Part shown: positions 15,021 through 27,892 of the stretch, piece by piece | How positions within the stretch are numbered: position 1 is the stretch's first letter | Layout of the letters: each line of letters begins with the position of its first letter | NCBI RefSeq assembly: GCF_905475345.1 | Contig: NC_066592.1 | Location: forward strand, 3,746,001 to 3,810,000 | DNA length: 64,000 nucleotides | Direction: 5' to 3' | Origin: Vespula vulgaris | Lineage: Eukaryota; Arthropoda; Insecta; Hymenoptera; Vespidae | The notes under the pieces: generated by a model | The model's database searches: none | What the model saw: only the letters and a program-made list of their open reading frames with translations | Told to the model about the DNA's origin: nothing | Translations under genes and position numbers: made by a program

Positions 15021-15651
15021 TACGTGTACAAGAACGACAGTTCAAACGTACGTATATGTAAGGTCTTTTTTCAATTTGAATTTCGTGGCAATTGGTTGCC
15101 ACGACGCGCGATTTGCCTAATATTTAGGACACACGCATGTACGTTTGTATAATGAGGATGGCGAATGTAAGTATGTATAAGTACTAAGCGCACGCTACGT
15201 AAATGAGGCCGCTGTGTCTAATTAAAATCAATAATATCCATTTCGAAGAAAATATTTTACAAAAATTGTGACTTATATATCTCTCTCAACTATTACAAGG
15301 TTCTACGTTCGATCTAGTAAAAATAACGAAAAATAAAATCCCCAAGCTTTAAACTACCAACAACAGTCCGTGTAAAATCCTAGAAATGCATGAAACAACG
15401 TGCACGCTTTAGCGTTGAGTCCACAAGCTAAATTTCTGGCCGTCGAAAGCAAAACTTCTTCTCTGCAATTTGGCTCGGTTTCTACATTCTCTATGAAAAC
15501 TTTCGTAGTTTAAACCATTCGCCGTTCGTAGTTTATGTCGATTCATCTCACTCAAACGGAAATATTACGTATACACCGAGAGCTAAGTAATTCTTATCGC
15601 ACGGAAAAACTTGACGGGCGATTGATGAGAGAAAGAGAGAAAGAGACAGAC

Positions 15652-15682
<31 letters not shown>

Positions 15683-17173
15683 AAGTGCATAATTTAAAAG
15701 GAAAGAAAGAAAGAGAGAAAAAGAGAGAGAGAGAGGGAGAAAGTGCATAGTTTAAAAGGAAAGACAGAGAGAGAGAGAGAGAGAGAGAAAGAAATAGGGG
15801 AAAAGAAAAAACTGTAATAGTAGGATAAAAATACTTCGACCCTCGCCGGTGCATATCCATTTAACTTTCGTCGACGTTAAGTAAAGCGATGCGGGAAAAA
15901 TCGTGAAAAACTATGTCAAGCGTTTCAGAAAATTAAAAGCTCTGGTATAAAATCTCGATATGTAGGTATATGAATTAAAGCATTCACGTATCGAACGATT
16001 CGGCTATTAAAATCTATCTAACCGAGTAGAGAGGAAGCTTTCGCCGGCATTCAATGGGATAATGTTTCAAAGCATCACTGTAGAGATTTTGCATATCCTT
16101 TTTTATTCGAGGAAAAAAGTTTGAAATGTATTTCTCGGAATGTATGGCGTTCAAAAAAAAAAAAGAGAGAGAGAGAAAGACGACATAATGGAACGACAAA
16201 AATTAACTAATAGAAACTAAGTTCGTCGGCCCTCTTATCGTAGAAATCTTTGAAAGGGCGTGGAAGTTTACAAAACTTTTACAAGTACGATCTTAAGATT
16301 GTACTTGTAATTTAAACTCCATTGAGATAGATACGTAGAATATATTTGAAAATGAAACAAGATTGGTGAGTTTCAATAGTTGATTCATAGAAAGCGTAAT
16401 AAAGAAAAATTTATCGTTGTCAATACTCGCTCCTGATGATAAGGAGTCGGTGCGAACTTTATGTAAAAGTTTCTTGATATATTGCGACGGCTGTGTATGG
16501 TCATAAGGGTGATAAAGTAAATACATAAACAATGTCTTTCATGGAAGGATCTTGAAAACGCTTGGTTAGAAGTGCCAAGAAGTAAAGGTAAAAAAAGATG
16601 AAAGAGAAGAGAAGAGAAGAGAAGAAAGCGGAAAGTCCCACGATGAGTGGCGCTCTATGCTGAAAGGAGAGAAATAAAAGAAGAAGAAGAAGAAGAAAAA
16701 GAATATAAAGAAAATATAAGAAAGAAGAAAAAAGAAGAAAGAAGAAGAGAGGCTGGGAGACTCACTCGGGGCAAGAGACGTCGGGTGATTCGCGTGGTAG
16801 ACGACGCGCTGTGCGTTCGTATGATTGTAGTTCGCCATCTCCGTAACGCTCGCTCGAGCGACCTTCGCGTTGATCTTACCGATCGTGGCCGATCGTCATC
16901 GTCCTCGACCGTACGAGGTGGTAGTGGTGGTAGTAGCGGTACGCGCTCGTTGAGCTCTTGCCGGCATGATGACGCTCGTCGAGGAGCTCGTCGCTGAGCT
17001 CGTCGCTGAGCTCGTCGGTCTCGCCGTCGTCGACCCAGTCGAAGAAGCCAGCAGTCCTTCTCGCTTGGACGACTGCGCCCTCCTCGTGCTAGCTAACAGT
17101 TGGAGATCCTCCGTCAGGATCGTACTAGCGATACCCGCTCGAGAGTTGTTGCCGGCGCTGCTGCCGTTGCTAG

Positions 17174-17216
<43 letters not shown>

Positions 17217-17489
17217 GCTGTTGTTGCTGTTGCTATTTCTCGTGTTAGTATTGCTCTGACGATGATGTCGATGATTCTCTTTTCGTCAAGACACTTTAAT
17301 ACCAGGATCCAGAATGAAGATACGATCGGCTTGCCGATGCCCTCTGCGCGCTAAGGTTTGTGCTCGCGTAGGATGGCTCCCCTTGGAACGGCAGGACATA
17401 TCCCCTGGAGGATTGTGCACACGAGCCAGCTCGTTTCCGGCCTTTTCTCTTTCTCTCTCTCTCTTTCTCTCTCTCCTTCTCTCTCTCTC

Positions 17490-17542
<53 letters not shown>

Positions 17543-18578
17543 TTCTCTCACACACACACTCGCTCGAAATAACGTGCTAGTTTATTTTTCCTCTTTCGCC
17601 TCTTCCTATCTCTCTTTCTCTCTTTCTCCGTATAATTGTCTCAGCGATCTCTCTCTAGCCTTTTTGATACTTCCTGTGTCAGGCTTTACCTACGTTGAGA
17701 ACGCTTCTTCCAACGAGCGCACGTGGAGGCACGAGCGTGCTATGGAAACGGTATCGCGCATAGGATCGATCCTCCACCTCCTCCTGCCTCCTCTCCTTCT
17801 ACCTCCTACTTCTTGCTGCTTTTTCTCTCACTAGATATATATATATATATATATCTTCCTCTCTCTTTTATCTGACTGTCTATAGCAGTTCGATCCTTTC
17901 GTTGCCGATACTCCTCTTCTTCTTTTTTTTCTTCTTTTTAAAATTCTTCGAACTAGTATAAAAAACTGGAGCCCCGCTCTTGGAGGGTAGGTCACCCTTC
18001 TAGCAAAGTCTTACCTCGTCCTTCCTGGTTCCTCCCTCTACTTAGGAGGAACTTACTCTCCTCCTCTCTATCAGCTTCTTCTCCTTTTGTCTCTTTCTTA
18101 CTCGTTCACTCTCCTTCACTCTATATCGGTCTCTCTCCCTTTTTGTTGTGCGCTCCGAAACTCTGTTCTTCTTATATCCTAAGTTACAACACTGAACCTG
18201 TCCCCAGCCGGAGGGACAAAATAATGTAAGGGTCACACAGTTACAGAGAGAACTCAAAACGGAGATTCAGAGTCAACGCGTTTTCTTACTTTACTTACTT
18301 ACTTTCTTCCTTCCGTCCTTTCTTCCTCTCTTCCTCTCTTCTTCCCTTTCTTTCTTTCTTTCTCGTTGTTAAACTTTCGCCCTCGTTTTCCTTCGTTATC
18401 GAGGCACGTGCGCTCACTCGCCCTCTCGACTTTTCCTTCCTTCTAATTCACTCAGCGACGAATGGAGATAAGTTCAGAAAACAGAGAATCTCTTTCTTTT
18501 CTTTTCTCCTACGTTCAGCTCATTCGTTATGCGTCGTTCGTCTTTTGATAATAATCAGGATGCTGATATCTCTCTTCG

Positions 18579-18620
<42 letters not shown>

Positions 18621-18630
18621 CACCTCCCTC

Positions 18631-18672
<42 letters not shown>

Positions 18673-19836
18673 GCTCTCCCCGTCCACAGGCCGGTAGAAC
18701 GCAAGTGCCTCTTCGACGGCGATCGCGTCGCGTACGTTTCACCCCTTCCTTCAGCTGTGCGTTTTCCTTCCTTTCCTTCTCGTATTTTAATACAAGAGAC
18801 TTTGAAAGATTACGATAAGAAGATAGTAGTAGTAGTAGGTTTAAGAGCTTCTTAAGGAGAAGTACGACGTGACGTATTGTATGCGCGTTATTTAGTAGTT
18901 TCGTGTTGTTGGCTTCTTAAAGTGTTATTTACAAATATGTATTTGTTTTGTTTTTGTGTTAATAAAATAGTTCAAATTAGTCTTTGGCCCCGCGTGTCTG
19001 CTCCCGAGCGGCGGGAGCCGCAGAGTGAGCCAACCCGCGACTCCTGAGCACTCCGCTCGTCGTTCCCCTCTCTCTCTCCGCCACGGTGTTCACAGTTTCC
19101 CACCACTCCGTTCGCTTGCTCGCCGTTCGCTCAGCTATCCCCACCCGAACGTGTAGAGCGCAGTAGTAGCAGCGATTCGGTCGGTTGGTCGGTCAGACTT
19201 CCGAGGCTCGGCTACGGGCCCTGGCCGAGGAGCTTCCCCCACCAGCTCGCTCTCGAGCCACCCTCTTTCGATTCACCCTCTCGACCCACCCTCTCGCCGA
19301 GCCAACGTTATCCTGCACTCTTCTACGAGCGGCAAAGCAGCAGCAGCACCAGCATCACCACCACCGACGTAGAAACGACGCCGCGATATGCCGGCTCTCT
19401 GGTTGAAAACTCGCTCGAGTTGTAAATTAAGGATTACCGAGAATGCAAATTATCCGCCAAGCTAGAGGCTACGAAACCCTGTGGGATCATACCCTACTCC
19501 TTCTTCTCTTCCTCCTCCTCCTCCTCCTCTTCCTCACGTTCGTGCTCCTCGAAATAAAACGTCGCGTCGAACCCTACAACAACCCCTTGGCGAGCGATAA
19601 TCGCTCGCTATATTCGCGCGCTAATACTTACCGGCTCTTTCGACTCGAGACCGTACAACTTTGATAACCCTTATACCTTCCCGGAGTTTCTCCTCCGTGA
19701 AAATAATGTTAGCGAGAAGGTTACATCGAGGACGAAATTCGTTCGTGCCGTTCGAAACCGTACCGGCCTTGCACGTACTTTCCGGTACCGCTCTCGCTCC
19801 TTCTCCCTCCTGCAGTGCCAGTTCGATAATCTTGGG

Positions 19837-19931
<95 letters not shown>

Positions 19932-22900
19932 ATTTTTTTTTCTTCTCTTTTTTTCCGCAACCAATATTATATTTCATACTGATTCGTACACGAAACGTTA
20001 TTCATCCGGGATAGTATCTATCGGTATAAATCGACTAAATCCTTTCCAACGAAAATTCCATCTCGTTTTACACGTTGTATACCTTCCTATACATATGCGC
20101 GATAACGATCGTGCTCTTCCTCCGGTCGCAACGGCTTTACAACGTCCAACACTTGTAAATCAAAAGGAAAATGCGCGATCGTAAACCTTATTCCGCGTTC
20201 GTCAAAAGGGCACGTCTCGTACACTTCCGTGCGACGTCCGGTCGCGAAATTATTCGAATATATTACGAGTTCAAAAAAAGAACGAAAACGACGAGAGCTA
20301 GAGTTAGAGGTAGAGGAAACGAAAAAAGGGGGTCGCAATAAAAAGTTTCTTTAAAACGTGAAACGCGATGGAAATAGTTTTCTTATTGCGTAATAGAAGC
20401 GGCAGTACTGGATGCACGATTTCCCTCTTGGTAGTCGCCTAAACCATATTCCACTCACAACCTACGACGTGGAGGAAAGGGGTTGCAAAAAAGAGGAAAA
20501 GAGAGTAAAAGAAAAAGAGAGAAAGAGAAAGAGAGAAAGAGAAAAAGAAAGAGAGAGAGAGAGAGAGGAGACAGAGTGCCCAGCAGGTTCGCACCTACAC
20601 ACGAGAAATGCGCATTCGTGCCGCAAGAGACGCTGAGGTACGCTTGCAGACTCGTAGAACTACCCCCTGTCCTATCCTTGCATGTAAGCGACATACACAC
20701 ATACACATAAACATGCACAAATATAGAAACACGGGATACGCGCACAGAGAAGTCGGTGCATGACACAGCATACATCGGATTCTCGCAGAAGGTTCGTGTC
20801 GAATTTTAATGGAGGTGCCGCCATCTTCTAGTGACCCCTGGAACCAGTCTCCTTCCTGGTCTATAGATATCAGCAAAAAATACATATATAAAGAAGGGGA
20901 GGGAGAGAGAAGAGAGGGCGGTTGGTAAAAATCACTCGGGCTTGCGCTCCAGACTCTTTCGCGCTCCCACACCCCCTATTCCCTATCGCGAATCTGATTA
21001 ATGGCCGGATTCATGGGCACGTATTTATATGGATTTAAGCGCTGCCTAGGTATAAGTACACTATACCACGTGTGCCAACGTTAACGTGTGAAGAGGACTG
21101 TACACGAAAACGATGCATATGTCGTTGTCGTCCCGTACGAATACTACCACCAACACCACCACCCCCCACTATTACTGATTCCTCCACCGATTCGAGCGTG
21201 TCCTACCTCATGGTGAACTCTCGAAGCTTTCCTCGCATAGCCTCATAATTTACCCCCTAGGTCATAATCGAGAGCGGATAACTCGAGACGACTTTTCGTC
21301 CGAAAATGAAATGACTCTTCGTACGATGATTAATTTCGAAACGTTAATATCGACGATCGTACCATGTCCGACAATGACGTTACTCGTGAGCAAATTGATT
21401 TCGTTAGATACCCAGACGTTTTTCCTCCAAAAGATTTTATTCGATCGTTCGAATAGAACGTACGATGTTATCCAATCTGATTGACGAATACCAGATATTA
21501 TATCGAAAATACTATCGTGAAAGTTCTTTCATCTGATTGATGAATCAAGAAGAGAGAAAAAAAGATTGAAAGTTCTCTTCTTTTTAAAAGAGTTAATCGC
21601 GAAACGTGGATATACGAAAAGGGCTACATCCGTTCATGCTTATACGTATATCAAACACCGATGTGGAAAAGGAAGATTAGAGATCGGGTACAAAAGGGAA
21701 TCCAATAGCGAGCACGCTCGCTTGGTGTGTTCTAATTACTCGACGTTCCTGCGGTGACATCAGACACATCGACCGAACCGTGGGCCTCGAAATTAGCCTA
21801 TTGATTTGAAAACGACGTAGGTTAACGGGAAAGGGGCAGAAAATGTTCTGACTCTGATCGATGAGTATCTCTGGATCGACGAGGGTTCCTCTGCAACGTC
21901 GGCAGAGGTTCGTCGAAAGGGAGACAACCGGAGACAACGGCTGACGATATAGAAAATCCGTGCCTAGAAAGCAAAAGTCTGTAAGGTAGTTTGTGAAAAC
22001 GAACTACGAACGATCAACGATAACGAGCTCCGTTCGTAGATAACAAACGAAGATGCTTGCTGTTGGTTGGTCAATGTTAACGTGAAAACACGGTAACGAT
22101 TATTTCGTTCTATGAAAGTTCTAATTGTAATGATTGCTATCGATCCCGATGTAGTTAAAGACGCACGTGACTTGACCTTTCATTTACAATCTTCCCAACG
22201 AGAAAGGAACGAAACTACTGCTGCTGCAGCTGCTGCTACTACTACTACTACTACTGCTACTACTACTGCTACTACTACACGACTATTACTACTTCAAGAT
22301 AGGAATTTTCTACGGGATCGATAGGGTCGACTAAATTAGGATAAAACTGAGCCAACAAAGCTACCGATAACATGCTACCGCGGATAAACGAGCTGGAATT
22401 TAGAGTCCTTACTCCATAATATTCATTATCTCGTAGTTCATGATCGTAGGCAGGTTTGGATAATCCGAGGATCAAGGGGGTATTATCCACTTTCACGCGT
22501 GTACAGTCGCGATGCATCGCCGTTATGTTATGCAGGGAATGAACAGACAGAAAGAGTGAGAAAGAGAGTGGACAGGTAGAAAGGGGAAGAGGTCGCCCTC
22601 GTACATTCGCTAACCGGGCAGGCGCGAGGTGATCAATTACGTAACTTGATAAAAGTGGGTCACGTGTCAAAGTGCGGAGCCATCCCCAAAGTGTCCAACT
22701 TTTTTGGTATAAGCTCGTAAATTACCAGTCAGCTAGCTAGAGCTAGCTACTGCTACTACCGCTTTGCTTTAAATAGAACGTTGGCAAAGACTCGTGTCCA
22801 ACTATCTCTCGCGTCTTCCTCGTTTGCCCCGTCCCTTTTGTATTCTCTTACTACTATCTCTATCTATCTCTCTTTATCTCTCTTTTCTTTCCCTCTTTCT

Positions 22901-24475
22901 TTCTTTCTTTGCCCTTGCGAGTCTCACGGTCTCGTACGAGGTCTGGATGGGAGAGGGGAGAGAAAAGGGGAGACTCCACACGTAGACACACACATACCCT
23001 TCTACGCTACATAGAACGAGGACGAAGTTAACTGGACACGTAAGCTGACTGGTAGTCGTTAGTCGCTGGTGATACTTCCTTCTTCTAAGTAGAAAGAGAG
23101 AAGGACGAAGAAAGGAGGGTCAGAGTAAATAAGACGGTTTATTCTGGCGGGAGAAAGAGAAAGAAGAAGAGGAGAAGAGGAAGGCAGACACACAGAGAGA
23201 GAGAGAGAGAGGGAGGGAGGGAGGGTGAGTGTCACGGTAGGTGGGCTAAGACAATCGATAAGATTGCTGCCGGGTCCGGAGAAGCTCGACCTCGTATTCA
23301 TCAGGCTACTTTAGCGCTTCTCGCTTTGGAGCTTCGAGTTTAGGAACTAAGTTACGACGATCGTCATCCACGGTATACAAATTAGAATTGTACACACGCT
23401 AAGGGGAGAGAAAGATAAATGAGGGAAAGAGACAGAGAGAGAAAGAGAGAGAGAGTGTGATGGAGAAAATATTGAAAATGCTAGTGGAATAAGATAGGTG
23501 GACTCCAAAGGATAGAAGCCGGAAGGAAAACGATGGGATCCTTCGTAACGTGCAAGCAAAGGGGTGGAAAGAAGAAGGGAAGCTCGTGTCTCCAGGGGTC
23601 GATACCCAGTCCAGTCAGCAGCGATCGGATAGGTCAGAATAGAAAGGGGATATGCTAGGATACCGTGGATATAAGACACGTATATAAGCAGACCTCGAAA
23701 GCACAGGTCGAACAGGGTGCACAGAATCGCCGCTCTGGCGGATATTGCCGGAACTACGAATTAACCCTTCACGGCACTTACCCGCTAGAGCGCACCCCAT
23801 CGTACCTCGTAAACGGAAACTCCGAAAGGGTTGATTTCTATTTTTACCGGGAGGAGCGAAAAATCGTGTCGATAAGGAAGTTCACCTGTCTTCTGTAATC
23901 TTCTCGATTTCTAATTGCTACTAAACGATTTTTAACAACGGATTATATATTTTCGTTTAAAAATAGCTCTGTTAAGAGACCGACGTTCGCTGCTTATATT
24001 AGTTCGTTTAAGTTTTATGAAGTGTTATGAGATGTATCGCATCCGTAAGGAGGAAAAAAAAAGATGAACACAGTAAAAAATTTATCTTCGTTAAAATAGC
24101 TGATAGAAGACTGATAACTTTATTAAAGGCCAAACCAATTTGTGAGATTATTCGAGGAACAAAAAGATGAAATGTAACAAAATCAATACCATTGTAGATT
24201 TTACCCTGCAATCGACTTCCAATCGCAATAATATTCTCTGATGAGAATCGACTTTCGAATACTGTCAATTACATTATTTTACAATACGATAATAAGGAGA
24301 GAGAGATATTTATTAATTAATATTAAAATCGCATTTAATAACAATTATATAAAAGATAACAACATGTAATTGGTTTTCTTAATCCATCTTCTTCATTAAT
24401 GCACAGCTACAGAAACTTTTTTTTTTCCTTTTTTTTTTTTTTGTTTGATTATAAAATCCGCAAACTTGGCAATTT

Positions 24476-24557
<82 letters not shown>

Positions 24558-25488
24558 TTAATACATAATGTATACGTATATCATCACTAACGTCACGCGT
24601 ACTTTTACATCGCGTGCTGGCATTGGGCTGGTCTTCACATCGATTTACATTCTTAATTAATCTTCAAACTCGTAAGAGCACCGACGACAATGACTTTGTG
24701 GATAAACATAAACGCGATTGTGCAGGATAGGTAGGGTAGGTAGATAGGTAGATGGGTAGGTAGGTAGATAAGTATGCATAACGTGCAGTCGATGTCTTTA
24801 AAGTACATTGTCATCGTGGATGTTGTATATTTTCGAGTCTTCATCGCTGTCCTGTAAACGTCACGTAAACACGCCTTAACAGTCCGTCATGAAATACAAC
24901 TGCCAGAAACCTTTATTACGAGATTTCCTCATACGTCCAGAGCAATGACAATATTAAAAATTGTCATACGATTCGTACAACTTCAAATTTGTGTATGTAA
25001 GCAAGAATGTTATGTATCTATCGTTTCCTATGAATAATATCTACAATTATTTACGCGAGAGAGATAAATCTTCTAAAAGAAATCCATTCGTCATTCTTAA
25101 CTACTAATGGATATGAGAGAACAACGAGAATATACTACGAATTTATAAGGTCAAATGAAAGACATCATATCTCTCCCTCTCCCCCCCCCCCTCTCTATGT
25201 ATCTCTTCCTTTCTTTCTCTCAAAAATACCTAATTCCATTACAATGCGATATTATAGAAAAAAAACTCGATCATTTCCTCGGCATTCCACCGTAAGCAGA
25301 TAGAGAAAAGGTTAAATAATTTACGAGAAAATCGTCCGCTTTGTCAGAGGCAAAGGTGAGTAATGGCGGAAGTACTCACCGGAGATGGGATCCGCGCCAT
25401 CGAACTTCCTCTCTATGGCTACGCTCTCGTGAACGGCATCCTTGCTAGTTCTTGGACGACATCCAGAGTTTGATTCTCCGACGGCAGC

Positions 25489-25519
<31 letters not shown>

Positions 25520-27857
25520 ACAACAGCAGCAGCAGAAGAAGAAGAAGAACCTCCAACGACACCACCACCACTACCGACGACGATTCCTTCCTGATTCTTG
25601 TGATCGTTCCGAAGGTGATCGTTCCTTTCGGCCGACTTGGACACACTGCCGAGCCCGACAGTTCCCGATGTTTTGCAATTTATACCACCAGTAGAGTTGC
25701 CATTGATGTTGGCATTCACATTGATATTACCGTTTCCATTAGGAGACGTATTGTCGTCGACCTATAACGTATCCAATGTATACACAACACTCATCTATGT
25801 ATCAATCGTCAACAATAAAAACTATCCAAAAAATGATAAAAAAAAGAAACGTTAATACACACTAATATTTATCTATTCGAGTGTATCTCAATGACTCACC
25901 GATGTTGTCATACACGTCGAGGAGGAACGAACGACAACAATACGATTCTGATTGTGGTCGTTAGATGCATTCGAAGAGACGGCAACGTGATTGGCAAGAG
26001 TATGACCTTCGTGACCATTGTTATTCGGTGACAAATTCGCGTTGTTAGCTCCTGTGATACCACCACTGCCGCCACTTCCACCACCGCCACCACCACCACC
26101 GCCACCACCACCACCACCACCACTCAAAGAAGTCTGCCTGATCACCAAAACGCTGCCTGCCGGCTCTAAGACCACGACTTGCCTCATCCTCGGATGATTC
26201 AAACCTTTATAAACCCTTATCTTGCGTTCTGATTTTGTTTTTCGTTTTTTGAATTCCTCCTAGAGAACTCTCCTTCTAACCTTATCCTTATCCTTATCCT
26301 TATCCTTATCCTTATCCTTATCCTTAATCCTTCTTCACCTTTTTCCAACCACTTCTATCTCTCTCCTTTTTTCCTCTTTCTCGTACGTTGGTCCAGATAA
26401 GCGACGGATAACTTCTTCACCGACGCCACCACCGCTTTTTAAAGCACCCTCCCGATCGTTGCCACCTGCTTCTCCTGCAAATATGTACATGTGGCACACA
26501 TCGAAATGAGGGATATTAAAGCTGTCGTTTTAAAAGGTGATCCTATATCGGTATCTTCATCCGATCGACCGAAAGCCCTCATATTTTTTTTATATATCCG
26601 TCTCTCTCTTTCTCTCTCTCTCTCTCCTTTTATCTATCACTCTAATTCCCACCCTACCTATCTCTTCCTTCTTACCTTCATACTCGTTCGCGTGGCTTCC
26701 TATAAGAGGCAAATCGATAAGATTATTCTATCGACCAGTTGACCGACACGTTCTCCGAGTTCTATCCCTTCTTTTTTATACAGTCGAATTTTTCTACTTT
26801 TTTCACTAACGATACTAACGACGTCTGATACATTTATACATACGTATATGTGGATATATGTCTTTTTAAATGTACTATCGCTAATTGAAATCTCTCTAAA
26901 CTGGTAACACAATTTAAATCCATTTGTGGATTGCTTACGATGTTACAAACGTATTTACTCATAAATTTGCATTTCCCAAGAATTACTCGACGACCCGTTG
27001 ACACGTTTTCACATGGGACAAGAAACTACGTTCATCTTCTGGGAAAACTTAGACGGACTAAGATTTATTATTCTAGGACGAAGCTCTAATTGACTTTCTT
27101 ATTACTCAAACTTTATTTTCTTCTTAATCATTTGATTGGATTAAATAAATTACACGACGAGCATATTTCATATCGAGCATATCGAATATATATATTCGAT
27201 AACCGTATGATAATTTCGTTTTTAATAGGAATCAAATTATAATTCATTTTCCTTCTTCTCTTTTTTCTTTAAATATTCCTTCATATGATGGAACAAAGTG
27301 ATACATTTTTTATAAGTTCGCATTCTTCTCGTAAAAATTGATATTATAAAGTTTGGATTAAAGTTTTGATGTAAACCGCGAATATAACAGAAATGTTTGA
27401 AACGATACTGTAAATGTCTACGAATGACATACACACGTGAGGGTACCCATCCTACGTGATAACGATCGAATTGCATGTCGTAGACAAGATTCAAGTATAG
27501 AAAGGGTTAATAAAAATTCATGCCGTACGAAGAGATCGGGGAAAATTACAAAATTCCTGGTGACCAACGGACCGTTACGAGTGGAAGTTACGTAAAAGCA
27601 ATATTCGCTCGGCGTTCCATCAGGCGTTTATTATCAAAAATAAATCTCGTATCTCGCGTCAGGAAACTATTACGACGTGAACGACGTTGTTGGTCCGAGA
27701 AAATCCATAGGGAAAAATTTTTATCTTCGTTTTTGTGTTTCTTTTTTCTCTTTTATCTTATTTCCTTTCTTTTTATCTTCTTTTTTCTTTTTTCGTTTTT
27801 TTTATTTTATTTTATTTTCCACTTTGTTCATCTCTGTCAAAAAAGATAACGTGGCTA

Positions 27858-27892
<35 letters not shown>

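Larger units (their letters stand above)
14296..25379. other. CAMTA intron, 11.1 kb
   Basis: No supported exon. Two GC/CpG-richer patches (16,760-17,300 and 18,980-19,420) stand out from the CT/GA and AT repeats. The rest is unique AT-moderate sequence with (GA)n near 15,650-15,790 and 20,500-20,570, and CT arrays listed separately. Confidence 0.65.

Noticed and set aside
20087..20338. Minus-strand 83-codon frame of normal complexity in the CAMTA intron
   Set aside because: No family resemblance, no supporting splice sites joining to CAMTA in phase, and CpG-rich DNA has few stops by chance.
22275..22670. Minus-strand 131-codon frame
   Set aside because: Runs through a triplet repeat and shows no domain or splice support.
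26280..26326. Telomere-like CCTTAT repeat
   Set aside because: The insect telomere unit is TTAGG/CCTAA; this unit is CCTTAT and intronic, so it is an ordinary microsatellite.
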